This document shows, one piece after another, positions 48,900 through 58,637 of a DNA stretch of 64,000 bases. A program made the position numbers and the translations under genes. This DNA is from Peptococcaceae bacterium UBA7702. Lineage in GTDB: Bacteria > Bacillota > Dehalobacteriia > UBA7702. The DNA lies in NCBI GenBank assembly GCA_002482535.1, contig DLGE01000001.1:1-64000 (forward strand). The letters run 5' to 3'. Positions within the stretch are counted from its first letter, which is position 1. Every line of letters starts with the position of its first letter. The notes below the pieces were generated by a model. The model searched no databases and was not told the origin of the DNA. It saw only the letters and a program-made list of their open reading frames with translations.

Positions 48900-51542
48900 A
48901 TGGCCGGTGAACTCAATTCGGTTTACGATCCCAAAGAAGTGGAGGAAAAATGGTACCGCCTTTGGGAAGAGAAGAAATATTTTCATGCCAACGTATGTGA
49001 CGGCAGAGAACCGTTCTGCATCGTCATTCCGCCCCCCAACGTTACCGGGCAGCTCCATATGGGTCACGCCCTTGATGAAACCCTTCAGGATATCCTGATT
49101 CGCTATAAGAGAATGGCCGGTTTCAATGCCCTGTGGGTACCGGGTACCGACCACGCCGGCATTGCCACCCAAGCCAAAGTCGAAGAACAACTGAGAGCGG
49201 AAGGTACGACCAAAGAAGAAATCGGCCGCGATGCCTTTTTGGCCAAAGCCTTTGCCTGGAAAGATAAATACCACGACCGCATCGTAACCCAACTGCGGGG
49301 CCTCGGCACCTCCTGCGATTGGGACCGGGAACGCTTCACCATGGATGAAGGGTTATCCCAGGCTGTCCGGGAAGCCTTTGTTTCCTATTACGAAAAAGGT
49401 CTGATTTACCGGGATAAATACATCGTCAACTGGTGTCCCACTTGCCATACGACGATTTCCGATATCGAAGTCGAACACGAAGAAGAAGAGGGCCGCCTTT
49501 GGGAAATCAAGTACCGTGTCAAAGGGGAAGACGCCGCTTTGATTGTGGCCACGACCCGTCCCGAAACCATGTTCGGCGATACCGCCGTCGCCGTGCACCC
49601 CGAGGATCAACGCTATCAAAGACTTGTGGGCAAAACCGCGGTGATGCCCATCACCAAGCGGGAGATTCCCATCATTGCCGACGCTTATGTTGATCAAGCC
49701 TTCGGTACCGGCTGCGTGAAAATTACGCCTTTCCATGATCCCAACGACTTTGAAGTGGGACTTCGCCACAATCTGCCCCAAGTGGAGGCCATCGACCTTG
49801 ACGCCAAAATGACAGAAGCCTGCGGCAAATATGCCGGTATGGATCGGTATGAATGCCGTAAAGCCATGCTAAAAGAATTGCGGGAAACGGATTGCGGCGG
49901 CAAGGAAGAAATCCATGCGCACTCCGTGGGTCATTGCTACCGCTGCGGTACCACCGTGGAACCCCTCATTTCCAAGCAGTGGTTTTTGAAAATGAAGCCC
50001 CTGGCCGAACCGGCCATCGCCGCGGTGAAAGACGGCGATACCACCTTCGTGCCGGCGCGCTTTGATAAAGTTTATCTTGGTTGGATGGAAAATATCCGTG
50101 ATTGGTGCATTTCCCGGCAACTTTGGTGGGGACATCGGATCCCCGTTTGGTATTGCCCCGATTGCGGTGAGGAAATTTGCAGCAGGGAAGATCCTACCGT
50201 TTGCCCGAAATGTGGCGCTTCCCACCTTGTCCAGGATGAGGACGTCTTGGATACCTGGTTCTCCTCAGCCCTTTGGCCCTATTCGACCTTGGGCTGGCCG
50301 ACGCAAACCGCTGATTTGGAAAAATACTTTCCCACTTCGGTGCTGGTTACCGGCTGGGATATCATCTTCTTCTGGGTGGCGCGGATGATCTTTTCCTCTT
50401 TGGCCCATACGGGACAGGTTCCCTTCAAAGAGGTGCTCATCCACGGCCTGGTCCTGGACGCCGAAGGCCGTAAAATGAGCAAATCCCTGGGCAACGGCAT
50501 CGATCCTTTGCAGATCATCGAAAGCCACGGCGCCGACACCCTGCGCTTTATGTTGGTGACCGGGAATACCCCCGGCAACAATCTGCGTTTTCGTGAAGAG
50601 CGTCTTGAGGGCAGCCGCAACTTTGCCAATAAGATCTGGAACGCCAGCCGTTTCGTGCTGATGAATCTGGAAGGCTATACAGAAGGCGCTTGGAATCCCG
50701 GAGATCTGGCCTTGCATGACCGCTGGATTCTGACGAAACTCAACGACACCGCCGCTGCTGTACGGGAAAATCTTGACCGTTACGAACTGGGCGAAGCCGC
50801 CCACAGTATTTATGAATTCATTTGGGATGATTTTTGCGACTGGTATCTGGAACTCTCCAAAAACCCCCTCTATAAGGGCAGTGAGGAAGAGCGCTGTCAA
50901 ACCCAGCGTATTCTCGTCTATGTGCTGACCAACGCTTTGCAGCTGCTCCATCCCTTTATGCCTTTTATCACCGAGGAAATTTGGCAGAAACTACCTCATC
51001 AAGGTGAAACCATTGTCCTCGCCGACTATCCCGTCTACCGGGAAGATCTCGCCGACGGGGAGGCCGCTGTGGATATGGATATGCTAATCGATCTGATCAA
51101 AGCCATCCGCAATCTGCGCAGCGAATTGAAAGTACCCCTGGGTCAGAAAGCCAAAGTAATTTTAGCGACCCAAAACAGGGAAAAACAGCTGATTACCGCT
51201 GCCGCCGGTTATCTTGATAAAATGGCTGCTGTCAACGAAATTCATTTCATCGCTTTGGGGGACGACGCACCCAAAGGCGCTGCCGCCACCATTTTAGGCG
51301 ATATTCGCATTTATCTACCCTTGGTCGGTCTTATCGATATGGACAAGGAAAGGGCCCGTCTCACCAAGGAGCTGGCCGCCACAGAACAGGAAATCGCCCG
51401 CCTCAGCGGGAAGCTCAATAACGAAGGTTTTCTCCGTAAAGCCCCTGCCGATGTCGTGGCCGGGGAAAGGGAAAAGCAGGTGAGCGCCGAAAAACGCCTC
51501 GCAGGCCTGAAAGAAACATTAGCCATACTGGAAGAGGTCTAA
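48900..51542 (+). CDS. valS: valyl-tRNA synthetase
   Basis: 880 residues. A class I synthetase: HIGH-like motif HMGH (53-56), KMSKS (525-529), the CP1 editing domain between (about 200-370) with ATTRPETMFGDTAVAVHP, an anticodon-binding domain and a C-terminal coiled-coil arm (about 815-880) as in bacterial ValRS. Two Cys-pair zinc knuckles are present (CPTC; CPDC..CPKC). The ribosome binding site is GAAGGAGG. It is followed after 2 nt by folC, the usual Firmicutes order. Confidence 0.97.
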   Translation: MAGELNSVYDPKEVEEKWYRLWEEKKYFHANVCDGREPFCIVIPPPNVTGQLHMGHALDETLQDILIRYKRMAGFNALWVPGTDHAGIATQAKVEEQLRAEGTTKEEIGRDAFLAKAFAWKDKYHDRIVTQLRGLGTSCDWDRERFTMDEGLSQAVREAFVSYYEKGLIYRDKYIVNWCPTCHTTISDIEVEHEEEEGRLWEIKYRVKGEDAALIVATTRPETMFGDTAVAVHPEDQRYQRLVGKTAVMPITKREIPIIADAYVDQAFGTGCVKITPFHDPNDFEVGLRHNLPQVEAIDLDAKMTEACGKYAGMDRYECRKAMLKELRETDCGGKEEIHAHSVGHCYRCGTTVEPLISKQWFLKMKPLAEPAIAAVKDGDTTFVPARFDKVYLGWMENIRDWCISRQLWWGHRIPVWYCPDCGEEICSREDPTVCPKCGASHLVQDEDVLDTWFSSALWPYSTLGWPTQTADLEKYFPTSVLVTGWDIIFFWVARMIFSSLAHTGQVPFKEVLIHGLVLDAEGRKMSKSLGNGIDPLQIIESHGADTLRFMLVTGNTPGNNLRFREERLEGSRNFANKIWNASRFVLMNLEGYTEGAWNPGDLALHDRWILTKLNDTAAAVRENLDRYELGEAAHSIYEFIWDDFCDWYLELSKNPLYKGSEEERCQTQRILVYVLTNALQLLHPFMPFITEEIWQKLPHQGETIVLADYPVYREDLADGEAAVDMDMLIDLIKAIRNLRSELKVPLGQKAKVILATQNREKQLITAAAGYLDKMAAVNEIHFIALGDDAPKGAAATILGDIRIYLPLVGLIDMDKERARLTKELAATEQEIARLSGKLNNEGFLRKAPADVVAGEREKQVSAEKRLAGLKETLAILEEV

Positions 51543-51544
51543 AG

Positions 51545-52849
51545 ATGATGGAATATCATGAATCCCTTGCTTATTTAAGGGAGCTGACAAAGTTTGGTTT
51601 TAATTTTGGCTTGGATCGGGTGAAGGAGCTTCTGCGCCGCCTGGGTAACCCCGAAAAAACCATGACCTATATCCACGTCGGCGGTACCAACGGCAAAGGC
51701 AGCATCACCGCGATGCTCAACGCCATGTTGATCGCTGCCGGAGAAAAGCCGGGGATGTTTACTTCCCCCCATCTCCATTCCTATCGGGAGCGCTTTCAGA
51801 TCGGCGGGGAAATGATCTCCCACGAAGATGTGGTCGCCATCTTAAATGAAATCAAGCCCCACATCGACGCGATGATTGCCGTCGGCTTTGAACAGCCGAC
51901 GGAATTTGAAGTCAACACCGTGATGGCATTCCTTTACTTTGCCAAAAAGGGCGTGCAAACCGTTGTCCTGGAAGTGGGGATGGGCGGTGAAATTGACGCT
52001 ACCAACGTCATCGAAAAGGTAAAAGTCGCCGTCCTTGTCAACGTGGCTTTGGAACATACCGAATATCTCGGCGATACAAAAGAAAAAATCTGCTTGACCA
52101 AAGCGGGGATCATCAAAAAAGACTGCCATTTTGTTTCCGGTTGTCTGGAACCGGAATTACAGGAACTGCTGAAAAGCTGCGCCGCCAAAGCAGAGGTTTT
52201 GGACGTAAGCTTTTTGCAGCAAGATTTTGACTTTGCCTTTGAAGCAGAAAGCGCCGACCTCCAGACCTTTACCTACCGTGACCGGGAGGTCGTCTATGAC
52301 CATCTTGAGCTGCCCTTGCGCGGCCGGCATCAATTGGGAAACGCCGCCGTCGCTCTGCGCGCCGCCCGCCTTTTCGGTCTTGGCGAAGCGGCGATTCGGG
52401 AGGGGCTTTTAAAAACCTCTTGGCCCTGCCGCCTGGAAAAAGTAGCGGATAACCCTCTGACTCTGATCGACGGCGCCCATAACGATCATGGCATGGCGGT
52501 GTTGACCTCCTATTTGAAAGATCATTACGCTGATAAGAGCATCGTGGTGCTCATCGGTATGCTGGCGGACAAAGAGCGGGAAAAGGCCGTGGCCCTGTTA
52601 GGGCCCCTGGTAAAAAAAGTTGTGGTGACCAAACCCAACAGTCCTCGGGCCGGGGATTTTCAGTTGATCGCCGACTTTTTCAAACCCTATTGCAGTGAAA
52701 TCTATCTGGAAGCAGACATCCCCAGAGCCTGTGGGCTTGCGCAAAACCTGGCAAAAGATCTTGGCAGCGACGGTCTCTTACTGATTACCGGCTCCCTCTA
52801 TATGGTGGCCGACGCCAGAGGCTATTTATTGGGGATTGAAAGTGAATGA
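51545..52849 (+). CDS. folC: folylpolyglutamate synthase/dihydrofolate synthase
   Basis: 434 residues. A Mur-ligase fold with P-loop GTNGKGS (47-53), the TSPHLHSYRERFQI stretch of FolC, the carbamylated-Lys/omega-loop region and the C-terminal DGAHNDHGM motif. It adds glutamates to folates. Two tandem ATG codons at the start. It belongs to the valS-folC-maf run. Confidence 0.95.
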   Translation: MMEYHESLAYLRELTKFGFNFGLDRVKELLRRLGNPEKTMTYIHVGGTNGKGSITAMLNAMLIAAGEKPGMFTSPHLHSYRERFQIGGEMISHEDVVAILNEIKPHIDAMIAVGFEQPTEFEVNTVMAFLYFAKKGVQTVVLEVGMGGEIDATNVIEKVKVAVLVNVALEHTEYLGDTKEKICLTKAGIIKKDCHFVSGCLEPELQELLKSCAAKAEVLDVSFLQQDFDFAFEAESADLQTFTYRDREVVYDHLELPLRGRHQLGNAAVALRAARLFGLGEAAIREGLLKTSWPCRLEKVADNPLTLIDGAHNDHGMAVLTSYLKDHYADKSIVVLIGMLADKEREKAVALLGPLVKKVVVTKPNSPRAGDFQLIADFFKPYCSEIYLEADIPRACGLAQNLAKDLGSDGLLLITGSLYMVADARGYLLGIESE

Positions 52850-52853
52850 ATCC

Positions 52854-53447
52854 ATGAAACGGAAATTGATTTTAGCTTCTGCCTCACCTCGGAGGCAAGC
52901 CTTATTAAAGAACCTTGGCCTTGATTTTGAGGTATCTCCCGCCGGCGTTGACGAATCGGTGATTCCAGGGGAAGACGCCGCCGCTTATCCTCTGCGTATC
53001 GCCATGAAAAAAGCCCTTTCTGTGGCGGCGGACAAAGAGAACGCCATCGTCCTTGCCGCTGATACCGCCGTCATCGTCGATGATGATATTCTTGGCAAAC
53101 CCCAAAGCGCCCCAGAGGCCAAAGCGATGCTGCAAAAACTTTCCGGCAGGGAACACATTGTGGTCACCGGTGTCGGTGTCGTGGATACCGCCAATGACCG
53201 CAGCTTAAGCTGCGCCGAGCAGACCATCGTCTATTTTCATCCCCTCAAAGAAACGGAAATCGACGCCTATCTTGCCAGCGGCGAACCCATGGATAAGGCC
53301 GGGGCTTACGGGATTCAGGGTCTCGGCGCCTTATTGGTCCGTAAAATGGAAGGGGATTACTTTAACGTCATGGGGTTGCCTTTGAGCAAATTATACCGTC
53401 TGCTTCAAAATCTCGATGCGGACATTCTGCAAAAAACTGGATTTTAA
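52854..53447 (+). CDS. maf: Maf family nucleotide pyrophosphatase
   Basis: About 197 residues. It begins KRKLILASASPRRQALL, the SASPRR signature of Maf, with the DTAV catalytic Asp (LAADTAVIVDD) and the GEPMDKAGAYGIQG stretch. It hydrolyses non-canonical or dTTP/UTP nucleotides and is linked to division arrest. The start is uncertain: ATG 52854 is assumed; GTG 52842 with GGGG upstream is possible and would overlap folC. In most relatives radC and mreB follow; here mreC comes next. Confidence 0.93.
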   Translation: MKRKLILASASPRRQALLKNLGLDFEVSPAGVDESVIPGEDAAAYPLRIAMKKALSVAADKENAIVLAADTAVIVDDDILGKPQSAPEAKAMLQKLSGREHIVVTGVGVVDTANDRSLSCAEQTIVYFHPLKETEIDAYLASGEPMDKAGAYGIQGLGALLVRKMEGDYFNVMGLPLSKLYRLLQNLDADILQKTGF

Positions 53448-53478
53448 CACGAATGTGTCGCAAAAGGCAGGTTGAATT

Positions 53479-54375
53479 ATGATAGAATTGATCAAAAGAT
53501 GGAAGTTTTTAGGGCTGATCCTATTGCTGATCGCTCTGTTGCTTTTAGCGCGTAGCTGTGGTAACAGTGACTCCCTCAGCGGCGCGGAAAGCGCCGCCAA
53601 AGAGAAATGGGTGCCGATTTCCGCCGTGGGCAATTTTTTCAGTAACTTTTTTGATTTTTCTACCAAAAAAGGTTTACAGGCCGAAATCGATAGCCTCAAT
53701 GAAGAACTGGCAAAGCTGAAAACGGAAAGCCAAATCTCCGATGACGTGGCCAGCGAAAATGGAGAACTCCGCGCCTTGCTTACCTTAAAAGAAGAATATG
53801 CCAGCACCTGGGTGACGGTGGCTGCGGAAGTCACCGCCAGAGATGCTGATAACTGGTATGAAAAACTGACGATCAACAAAGGCAGTGCTGACGGTATCAC
53901 CGAAAACATGGCTGTCGTCAACGAAGACGGCCTCATCGGCAAAACCGTCAATGTGACGAAAAACACCGCCGATGTCCTGCTGATCATCGATTCCGGTGGT
54001 TCCCTCGGCGGTATGTTGCAGGAAAGCAGCATCGAAGGGGTGCTTCAAGGCATCGGTGGTGGCAAAGGCCTGATTACCATGACGAAACTGCCCTATAACG
54101 CCGATATCCAACTCAACGACGTGGTGGTGTCTTCCGGTGTCGGCGGCGTATTTCCCGCCGGTCTCCTGGTGGGTACCGTGATCAAGGTCAACACTTCCTC
54201 CGACGGTTTGAGCAAAGAGGCGATCGTAGAACCGTACTGCGATTTTGACGATATTAAATTTGTACTTGTGATTCATCCCATGACCGAAGAGGAAGCCGCC
54301 GCCGCGGCCAGCAGCAAGGCAGAAACGGATGATGCCGATGCTGATGATAACAGCGGGGAGGACACTTCTGAATGA
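53479..54375 (+). CDS. mreC: rod shape-determining protein MreC
   Basis: 298 residues. One N-terminal membrane segment (about 8-26), a coiled coil (about 65-95), the two six-stranded beta-barrel domains with the GLIGKTVNV and GVGGVFPAGLLVGTV signatures, and an Ala/Asp-rich tail. It links the elongasome enzymes to the shape system outside the membrane. There is an Arg-Ser-Cys right after the membrane segment. No mreB is found upstream. It overlaps mreD by 4 nt. Confidence 0.93.
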   Translation: MIELIKRWKFLGLILLLIALLLLARSCGNSDSLSGAESAAKEKWVPISAVGNFFSNFFDFSTKKGLQAEIDSLNEELAKLKTESQISDDVASENGELRALLTLKEEYASTWVTVAAEVTARDADNWYEKLTINKGSADGITENMAVVNEDGLIGKTVNVTKNTADVLLIIDSGGSLGGMLQESSIEGVLQGIGGGKGLITMTKLPYNADIQLNDVVVSSGVGGVFPAGLLVGTVIKVNTSSDGLSKEAIVEPYCDFDDIKFVLVIHPMTEEEAAAAASSKAETDDADADDNSGEDTSE

Positions 54376-55196
54376 GGCGCTATATCGTTCCCTATTTTAT
54401 CTATAGTGCGGTTGCCTTACTATGCATCTTTTTACAGTCGGGGATCTTTTCCTATCTCCAGATCTTTCACGCCAAACCCGATCTTTTGCTGCTCTTCGTT
54501 GTTTTGGGCGGTCTGAAAAGTGATTGGAAAAACGGTTTTGCCGGCGGTATCGTCCTGGGTTTTTGGATTGATCTCTTAAACGGCGGCTATTTTGGCACCA
54601 ATATGGTGGTCTATAGCCTCATCGGTATGATCTGTGGCGTGCTGGGCAAGCGGTTTCCCGACCGCACCTACGAGGGCTATTTCTTCACGGCTGTCGCCGC
54701 CTCTCTCTGTGCCGGCTTTTTGCATCTGACGGTTTTTCAGATCATCGGCGCAACCTTTCCCCTTTGGCAGACGATCATCGGCACGATCCTGCCGATGGCC
54801 TTCTATACGAGCCTCATTTCCTTTCTCTGTCTGCCCCTGGTCTTTTTGTACCGGCGGCGCAAAGGAAGTAAGATTGGCCGCATTGACCTACTTGGCAACG
54901 GTGTCATCTTTGTGCGGGGCAATGAAAAAGTCGATATGGCAAAAGTGGCCCGTTACCGTGCCGCTGCCGCCAAAGAGAAAAGAGGCCGCCGAGAACAGGG
55001 AAGACGCCGCGCTTATGAGCAGAAAAAACGCCAATCCGCCGCCGGCGATAAGATACGGCGCGGGGCCGCTGACCCTGTCCGCCGTGGTACGGAGAAGACC
55101 ATGCGGAGCAGCGGCAGCATAAGCCCGCAAAGCAGAAACAGCGGCGGTTCCCGGAAACAGCCGAAAAAACAAAACAGCCCCAGGAGAAAACCATGA
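54372..55196 (+). CDS. mreD: rod shape-determining protein MreD with a long basic tail
   Basis: 274 residues. The N-terminal 165 are a normal MreD with five or six membrane segments and the FHAKPDLLLLFVVLGGL stretch. The remaining 105 or so are cytoplasmic, strongly basic (runs such as KEKRGRREQGRRRAYEQKKR) and low in complexity, an extension most MreD lack. It overlaps both neighbours by 4 nt, so mreC, mreD and the PBP are translationally coupled. Confidence 0.92.
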   Translation: MRRYIVPYFIYSAVALLCIFLQSGIFSYLQIFHAKPDLLLLFVVLGGLKSDWKNGFAGGIVLGFWIDLLNGGYFGTNMVVYSLIGMICGVLGKRFPDRTYEGYFFTAVAASLCAGFLHLTVFQIIGATFPLWQTIIGTILPMAFYTSLISFLCLPLVFLYRRRKGSKIGRIDLLGNGVIFVRGNEKVDMAKVARYRAAAAKEKRGRREQGRRRAYEQKKRQSAAGDKIRRGAADPVRRGTEKTMRSSGSISPQSRNSGGSRKQPKKQNSPRRKP

Positions 55197-57340
55197 TCAA
55201 AATAAAAAATCCCTTTACCACGGGTACGGCACGGGAAAAAATGAATAAACGCCTGCTGGTGGTTTATATGTTTATCATATTTCTCTTCCTGATCTTGATT
55301 TGCAGGCTCTTTTATTTGCAGGTCATCAAAGGCAACGACTATGCCCTACGGGCTGAAAGCAACATTTACCGCACGATCACCCTGCCGGCCCGGCGGGGTA
55401 CGATCTATGACCTCAACGGCAATGTCCTGGCCAGCTCGGAACCGTATATGAGCATCTCCGTTTACCCCGACGAGGTTGACGATAGCGAAGCCTTGGCAGC
55501 TGCTTTGGCGGCGCTTTTCAGTCGGGACGATATTTTTGAGGCGGAACAGGAAGCCCGGGAAACCATCGCCAAATCCACCCTTTCCGATATCATTGACACG
55601 GTCAACCAAAAGCAGGCCGAGGAAGAGGAAGATACTGCCGACGATGAAAAAACCGAGGAGGACGACGTTAACGCCGCCACCGGTTTTCTGACCGCCAATA
55701 CGAAACCGACCAAAGAAGAGATTTACGAGATTCTCAAAGCAGGCATGAGTTCTTACGCGGCGATCTCCGTGAGGACCTATACCTATGACGTGGGGGTGAC
55801 CATCGCCGAGATCATTGCCGAAAATGCCGATGATTTTCCCGGCGTCTACGTATCCGAAGAACCGATGCGCTCCTATCCCTTCGGTTACTATCTTGGTCAT
55901 GTGTTAGGAACCGTGGGCAGTATCACCCAATCGCAGCTGGAAACCATGAGTTCCTACGGTTATACGATTTCCGATGTGATCGGCCAGAGCGGTTTGGAAA
56001 AATATTATGAATACTACACCAACGCCGGCAATGTTTACAGCCTGAGCGGAGAAGACGGCAGCCGCGTGGTGGAAGTGGACGCGAAAAACAATATCGTCGA
56101 TATCATTTCCGAGGAAGCGCCGGTGGCCGGGGATTCCCTGCAACTGACCATTGACCTCAACACCCAGATACACATGGAGGATTCTCTGCGGCGGACCATT
56201 GCCGATATCCATGCAGGCAATTCCAAGTGCAACGGCGGTTCCGCTGTGATGCTCGATGTGGATACCGGCGGCGTCATCGCTATGGCCAGCGCACCCTCGG
56301 TGGACCCCAACGATTTTGCCCGGGGCCTTTCCGCGGAGGAACTGAACTACTACTTTGATGAAACGCTGACGCCCCAGGTCAACCGGGCAATCTCTTCCGG
56401 TTACGCCTCCGGCTCCACCTTTAAGATGATGACGGCCACGGCCATTTTGAGCGCCGGCATTTCCCCCGACGAACCGGTGTACTGCCCCGGCGAAAACGAA
56501 GATCCCATGGCCAACTGTTGGGGCACCCATGGCAGCGTCTCTTTTTACGATGCTGTAAAAGCCAGTTGCAATACGTATTTCCAGACCATGGCCGCCAGGG
56601 TTGGCCAGGAAGCCATGATCAACATCGGTTTGAAGTACGGGTTTGGTCAGAAGACCGGGATCGACCTGGCGGGAGAAGTATCCGGCCTGTTGCCGACACC
56701 GGAATGGAAAGCCCAAAACTACACCGGCTGGGAATCAAAATGGCATACCTACGATACCTACTATATGTCCATCGGGCAGGGGGCCACCGTGGATACCGTG
56801 ATTCAGCTGGCAAGTTACGTCGCCACCATCGCCAATCACGGTGAACGCATGAAACCCTATATCTGCCAGTCGATTTTAGATGACGACAGCAATGTGCTGA
56901 AAACCTTTGAACCGGAAGTCGTGGATACCGTCGATCTTGAGGAAGACGATTGGGCAACGCTGATCGCCGCCATGGAAGGCGTTGTCGGCGACGAAGGCGG
57001 CACCGCCTCGAACCTTTTCTCCAGCCTGCCCGGGACACTGATGCCCGCCGGGAAAACCGGCACCGCCCAAACCGGTCTCGCCAGTGACAACAGCGAATCC
57101 GATTACCACGGTGTTTTCATCGCTTTCGCCCCCGCCGAAGACCCCAAAGTTGCCTTTGCCGGGCTGATTGAATACGGCCATCACGGCGGTTCCTCCGCCG
57201 GTTACGTTTGCCGGGACGCCTTTCGCGCCTATTTCGGCTACGATGTCGATTACGACATTCTCTTGATGGACGATCTTGCCGCGGATAACCTTGATCAGGG
57301 GTCGTCCAATGATGATGACGCCTTAGGTCAAGAGGATTGA
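55193..57340 (+). CDS. mrdA: penicillin-binding protein 2 (elongasome transpeptidase)
   Basis: 715 residues. One membrane segment (about 22-42), then the PBP dimer domain with the R1-R3 motifs (RRGTIYDLNG) and the transpeptidase domain with SxxK Ser408 (STFK), SxN Ser458 (SCN) and KTG at 621-623. It crosslinks new wall with RodA. An acidic, probably disordered insertion (EEEEDTADDEKTEEDD, about 143-158) sits in the pedestal region. The C-terminus is acidic. It is part of the mreCD-mrdA operon. Confidence 0.95.
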   Translation: MIKIKNPFTTGTAREKMNKRLLVVYMFIIFLFLILICRLFYLQVIKGNDYALRAESNIYRTITLPARRGTIYDLNGNVLASSEPYMSISVYPDEVDDSEALAAALAALFSRDDIFEAEQEARETIAKSTLSDIIDTVNQKQAEEEEDTADDEKTEEDDVNAATGFLTANTKPTKEEIYEILKAGMSSYAAISVRTYTYDVGVTIAEIIAENADDFPGVYVSEEPMRSYPFGYYLGHVLGTVGSITQSQLETMSSYGYTISDVIGQSGLEKYYEYYTNAGNVYSLSGEDGSRVVEVDAKNNIVDIISEEAPVAGDSLQLTIDLNTQIHMEDSLRRTIADIHAGNSKCNGGSAVMLDVDTGGVIAMASAPSVDPNDFARGLSAEELNYYFDETLTPQVNRAISSGYASGSTFKMMTATAILSAGISPDEPVYCPGENEDPMANCWGTHGSVSFYDAVKASCNTYFQTMAARVGQEAMINIGLKYGFGQKTGIDLAGEVSGLLPTPEWKAQNYTGWESKWHTYDTYYMSIGQGATVDTVIQLASYVATIANHGERMKPYICQSILDDDSNVLKTFEPEVVDTVDLEEDDWATLIAAMEGVVGDEGGTASNLFSSLPGTLMPAGKTGTAQTGLASDNSESDYHGVFIAFAPAEDPKVAFAGLIEYGHHGGSSAGYVCRDAFRAYFGYDVDYDILLMDDLAADNLDQGSSNDDDALGQED

Positions 57341-57377
57341 GCGCACCCTTTCCGTCGAATGATGATGGAAAAAAGTC

Positions 57378-57406
57378 GTTGTCCCAGGCAGCGGAATCAG
57401 TTATAA
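57378..57406 (+). promoter_or_regulatory. promoter of the minCDE-rodA block
   Basis: TTGTCC (57378-57383), 17 nt, TATAAT (57401-57406), 36 nt before minC. Confidence 0.7.
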
Positions 57407-57441
57407 TATCAGTATTGTAAAAATCCTTTTGGAGGCGATGT

Positions 57442-57813
57442 ATGATGACTGATTTATGGGACAAGAATGACTTACCGAAAGGAAATACCGTATTGATAGA
57501 AGGCCCGCTTCGATCCGGTCATAAAATTGATTATGACGGTAATGTCGTGGTGATGGGCGATGTCAACGCCGGCGCGGAGGTGCGCGCCACGGGACATATC
57601 ATTATTTTCGGGGCGCTTCGGGGCATGGTTCACAGCGGCGCCCAAGGAGATACCCGCGCCAAAGTACTGGCCTTAATGTTGTTTCCCACCCAACTGAGAA
57701 TCGCAGACCATATTACCTGTCCTCCCCAAGGGTATGAAGAGATTGCCGGCAAGGCGCCGGAAATCGCGCAGATCACCGGCGGCAAAGTCGTCATTGAGCA
57801 GCTCATTGTGTAA
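57442..57813 (+). CDS. minC: short MinC (C-terminal beta-helix domain only)
   Basis: 123 residues, about half the usual length. It matches the MinC C-terminal domain: VLIEGPLRSGHKIDYDGNVVVMGDVNAGAEVRATGHI is split by two conserved turns, with the dimer/MinD-binding helix-turn further on and IAQITGGKVVIEQL at the end. The N-terminal FtsZ-inhibiting domain is absent, and the 100 nt upstream are a promoter region, so it is not a sequencing gap. The ribosome binding site GGAGG is 6 nt before the first of two ATG codons. Start and length are clear; whether it still blocks FtsZ is not. Confidence 0.85.
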   Translation: MMTDLWDKNDLPKGNTVLIEGPLRSGHKIDYDGNVVVMGDVNAGAEVRATGHIIIFGALRGMVHSGAQGDTRAKVLALMLFPTQLRIADHITCPPQGYEEIAGKAPEIAQITGGKVVIEQLIV

Positions 57814-57834
57814 AGCAGCGTAAAGGAGGCTATT

Positions 57835-58626
57835 ATGGGGGAAGTCATTGTGATTACTTCCGGGAAGGGCGGTGTCGGCAAAACCACGACTACAGCCAAT
57901 CTCGGCACAGCCTTGGCGATGATGGGGAAAAGAACTGTTCTGCTCGATACTGATATCGGTTTAAGGAATCTTGATGTAGTGATGGGCCTGGAAAACCGCA
58001 TTGTTTTCAATCTGGTGGACGTGGCGGAAGGCCGCTGCCGCCTCAACCAAGCGATGATCAAAGATAAAAAATTGGACACGCTGTCTTTGATCCCGGCGGC
58101 CCAAACCAGGGACAAAACAGCGATTACCGAAGCGCAAATGGAAAAAATAGCGCGTACTTTGAAGAAAGACTTTGATTATGTACTCATCGACTGCCCCGCC
58201 GGCATTGAACAGGGGTTTAAAAACGCCGTTGCCGGCGCCGACAGAGCCCTTGTGGTGACCACACCGGAGATCAGCGCCGTACGCGACGCTGACCGTGTCA
58301 TCGGTCTTTTGGAAGCCGCGGGTTTGCCCAATCCGGAAGTGATCATCAACCGTGTCCGCTTTGATATGGTGCGCCGCGGTGAAATGATGGGGATCGACGA
58401 CATCATCGATATTTTGGCGGTAGAGCTCATCGGCATTGTTGCCGACGATGAGGATATCGTGATCTCCACCAACAAAGGCGAGCCCATCGCCAAAAATCAA
58501 CTGTCTGCCGCGGGAAAAAGTTTCCGCGACATCGCCCGCAGACTTGCCGGCGAAAATGTACCGTTTCAAGAGGTCGGCAGCGGCAGAAGCCTATGGCGGA
58601 AGGTCTGCGCCGTATTTAACCGATAG
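57835..58626 (+). CDS. minD: septum site-determining ATPase MinD
   Basis: 263 residues. A deviant Walker A motif, GKGGVGKT (10-17), DTDIGLRNLDVVMGLE, and DCPAGIE. The C-terminal amphipathic helix (SLWRKVCAVFNR) binds the membrane. It recruits MinC to the membrane and is displaced by MinE, encoded next. The ribosome binding site is AAAGGAGG. Confidence 0.96.
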   Translation: MGEVIVITSGKGGVGKTTTTANLGTALAMMGKRTVLLDTDIGLRNLDVVMGLENRIVFNLVDVAEGRCRLNQAMIKDKKLDTLSLIPAAQTRDKTAITEAQMEKIARTLKKDFDYVLIDCPAGIEQGFKNAVAGADRALVVTTPEISAVRDADRVIGLLEAAGLPNPEVIINRVRFDMVRRGEMMGIDDIIDILAVELIGIVADDEDIVISTNKGEPIAKNQLSAAGKSFRDIARRLAGENVPFQEVGSGRSLWRKVCAVFNR

Positions 58627-58637
58627 GGAGGTGCGGC

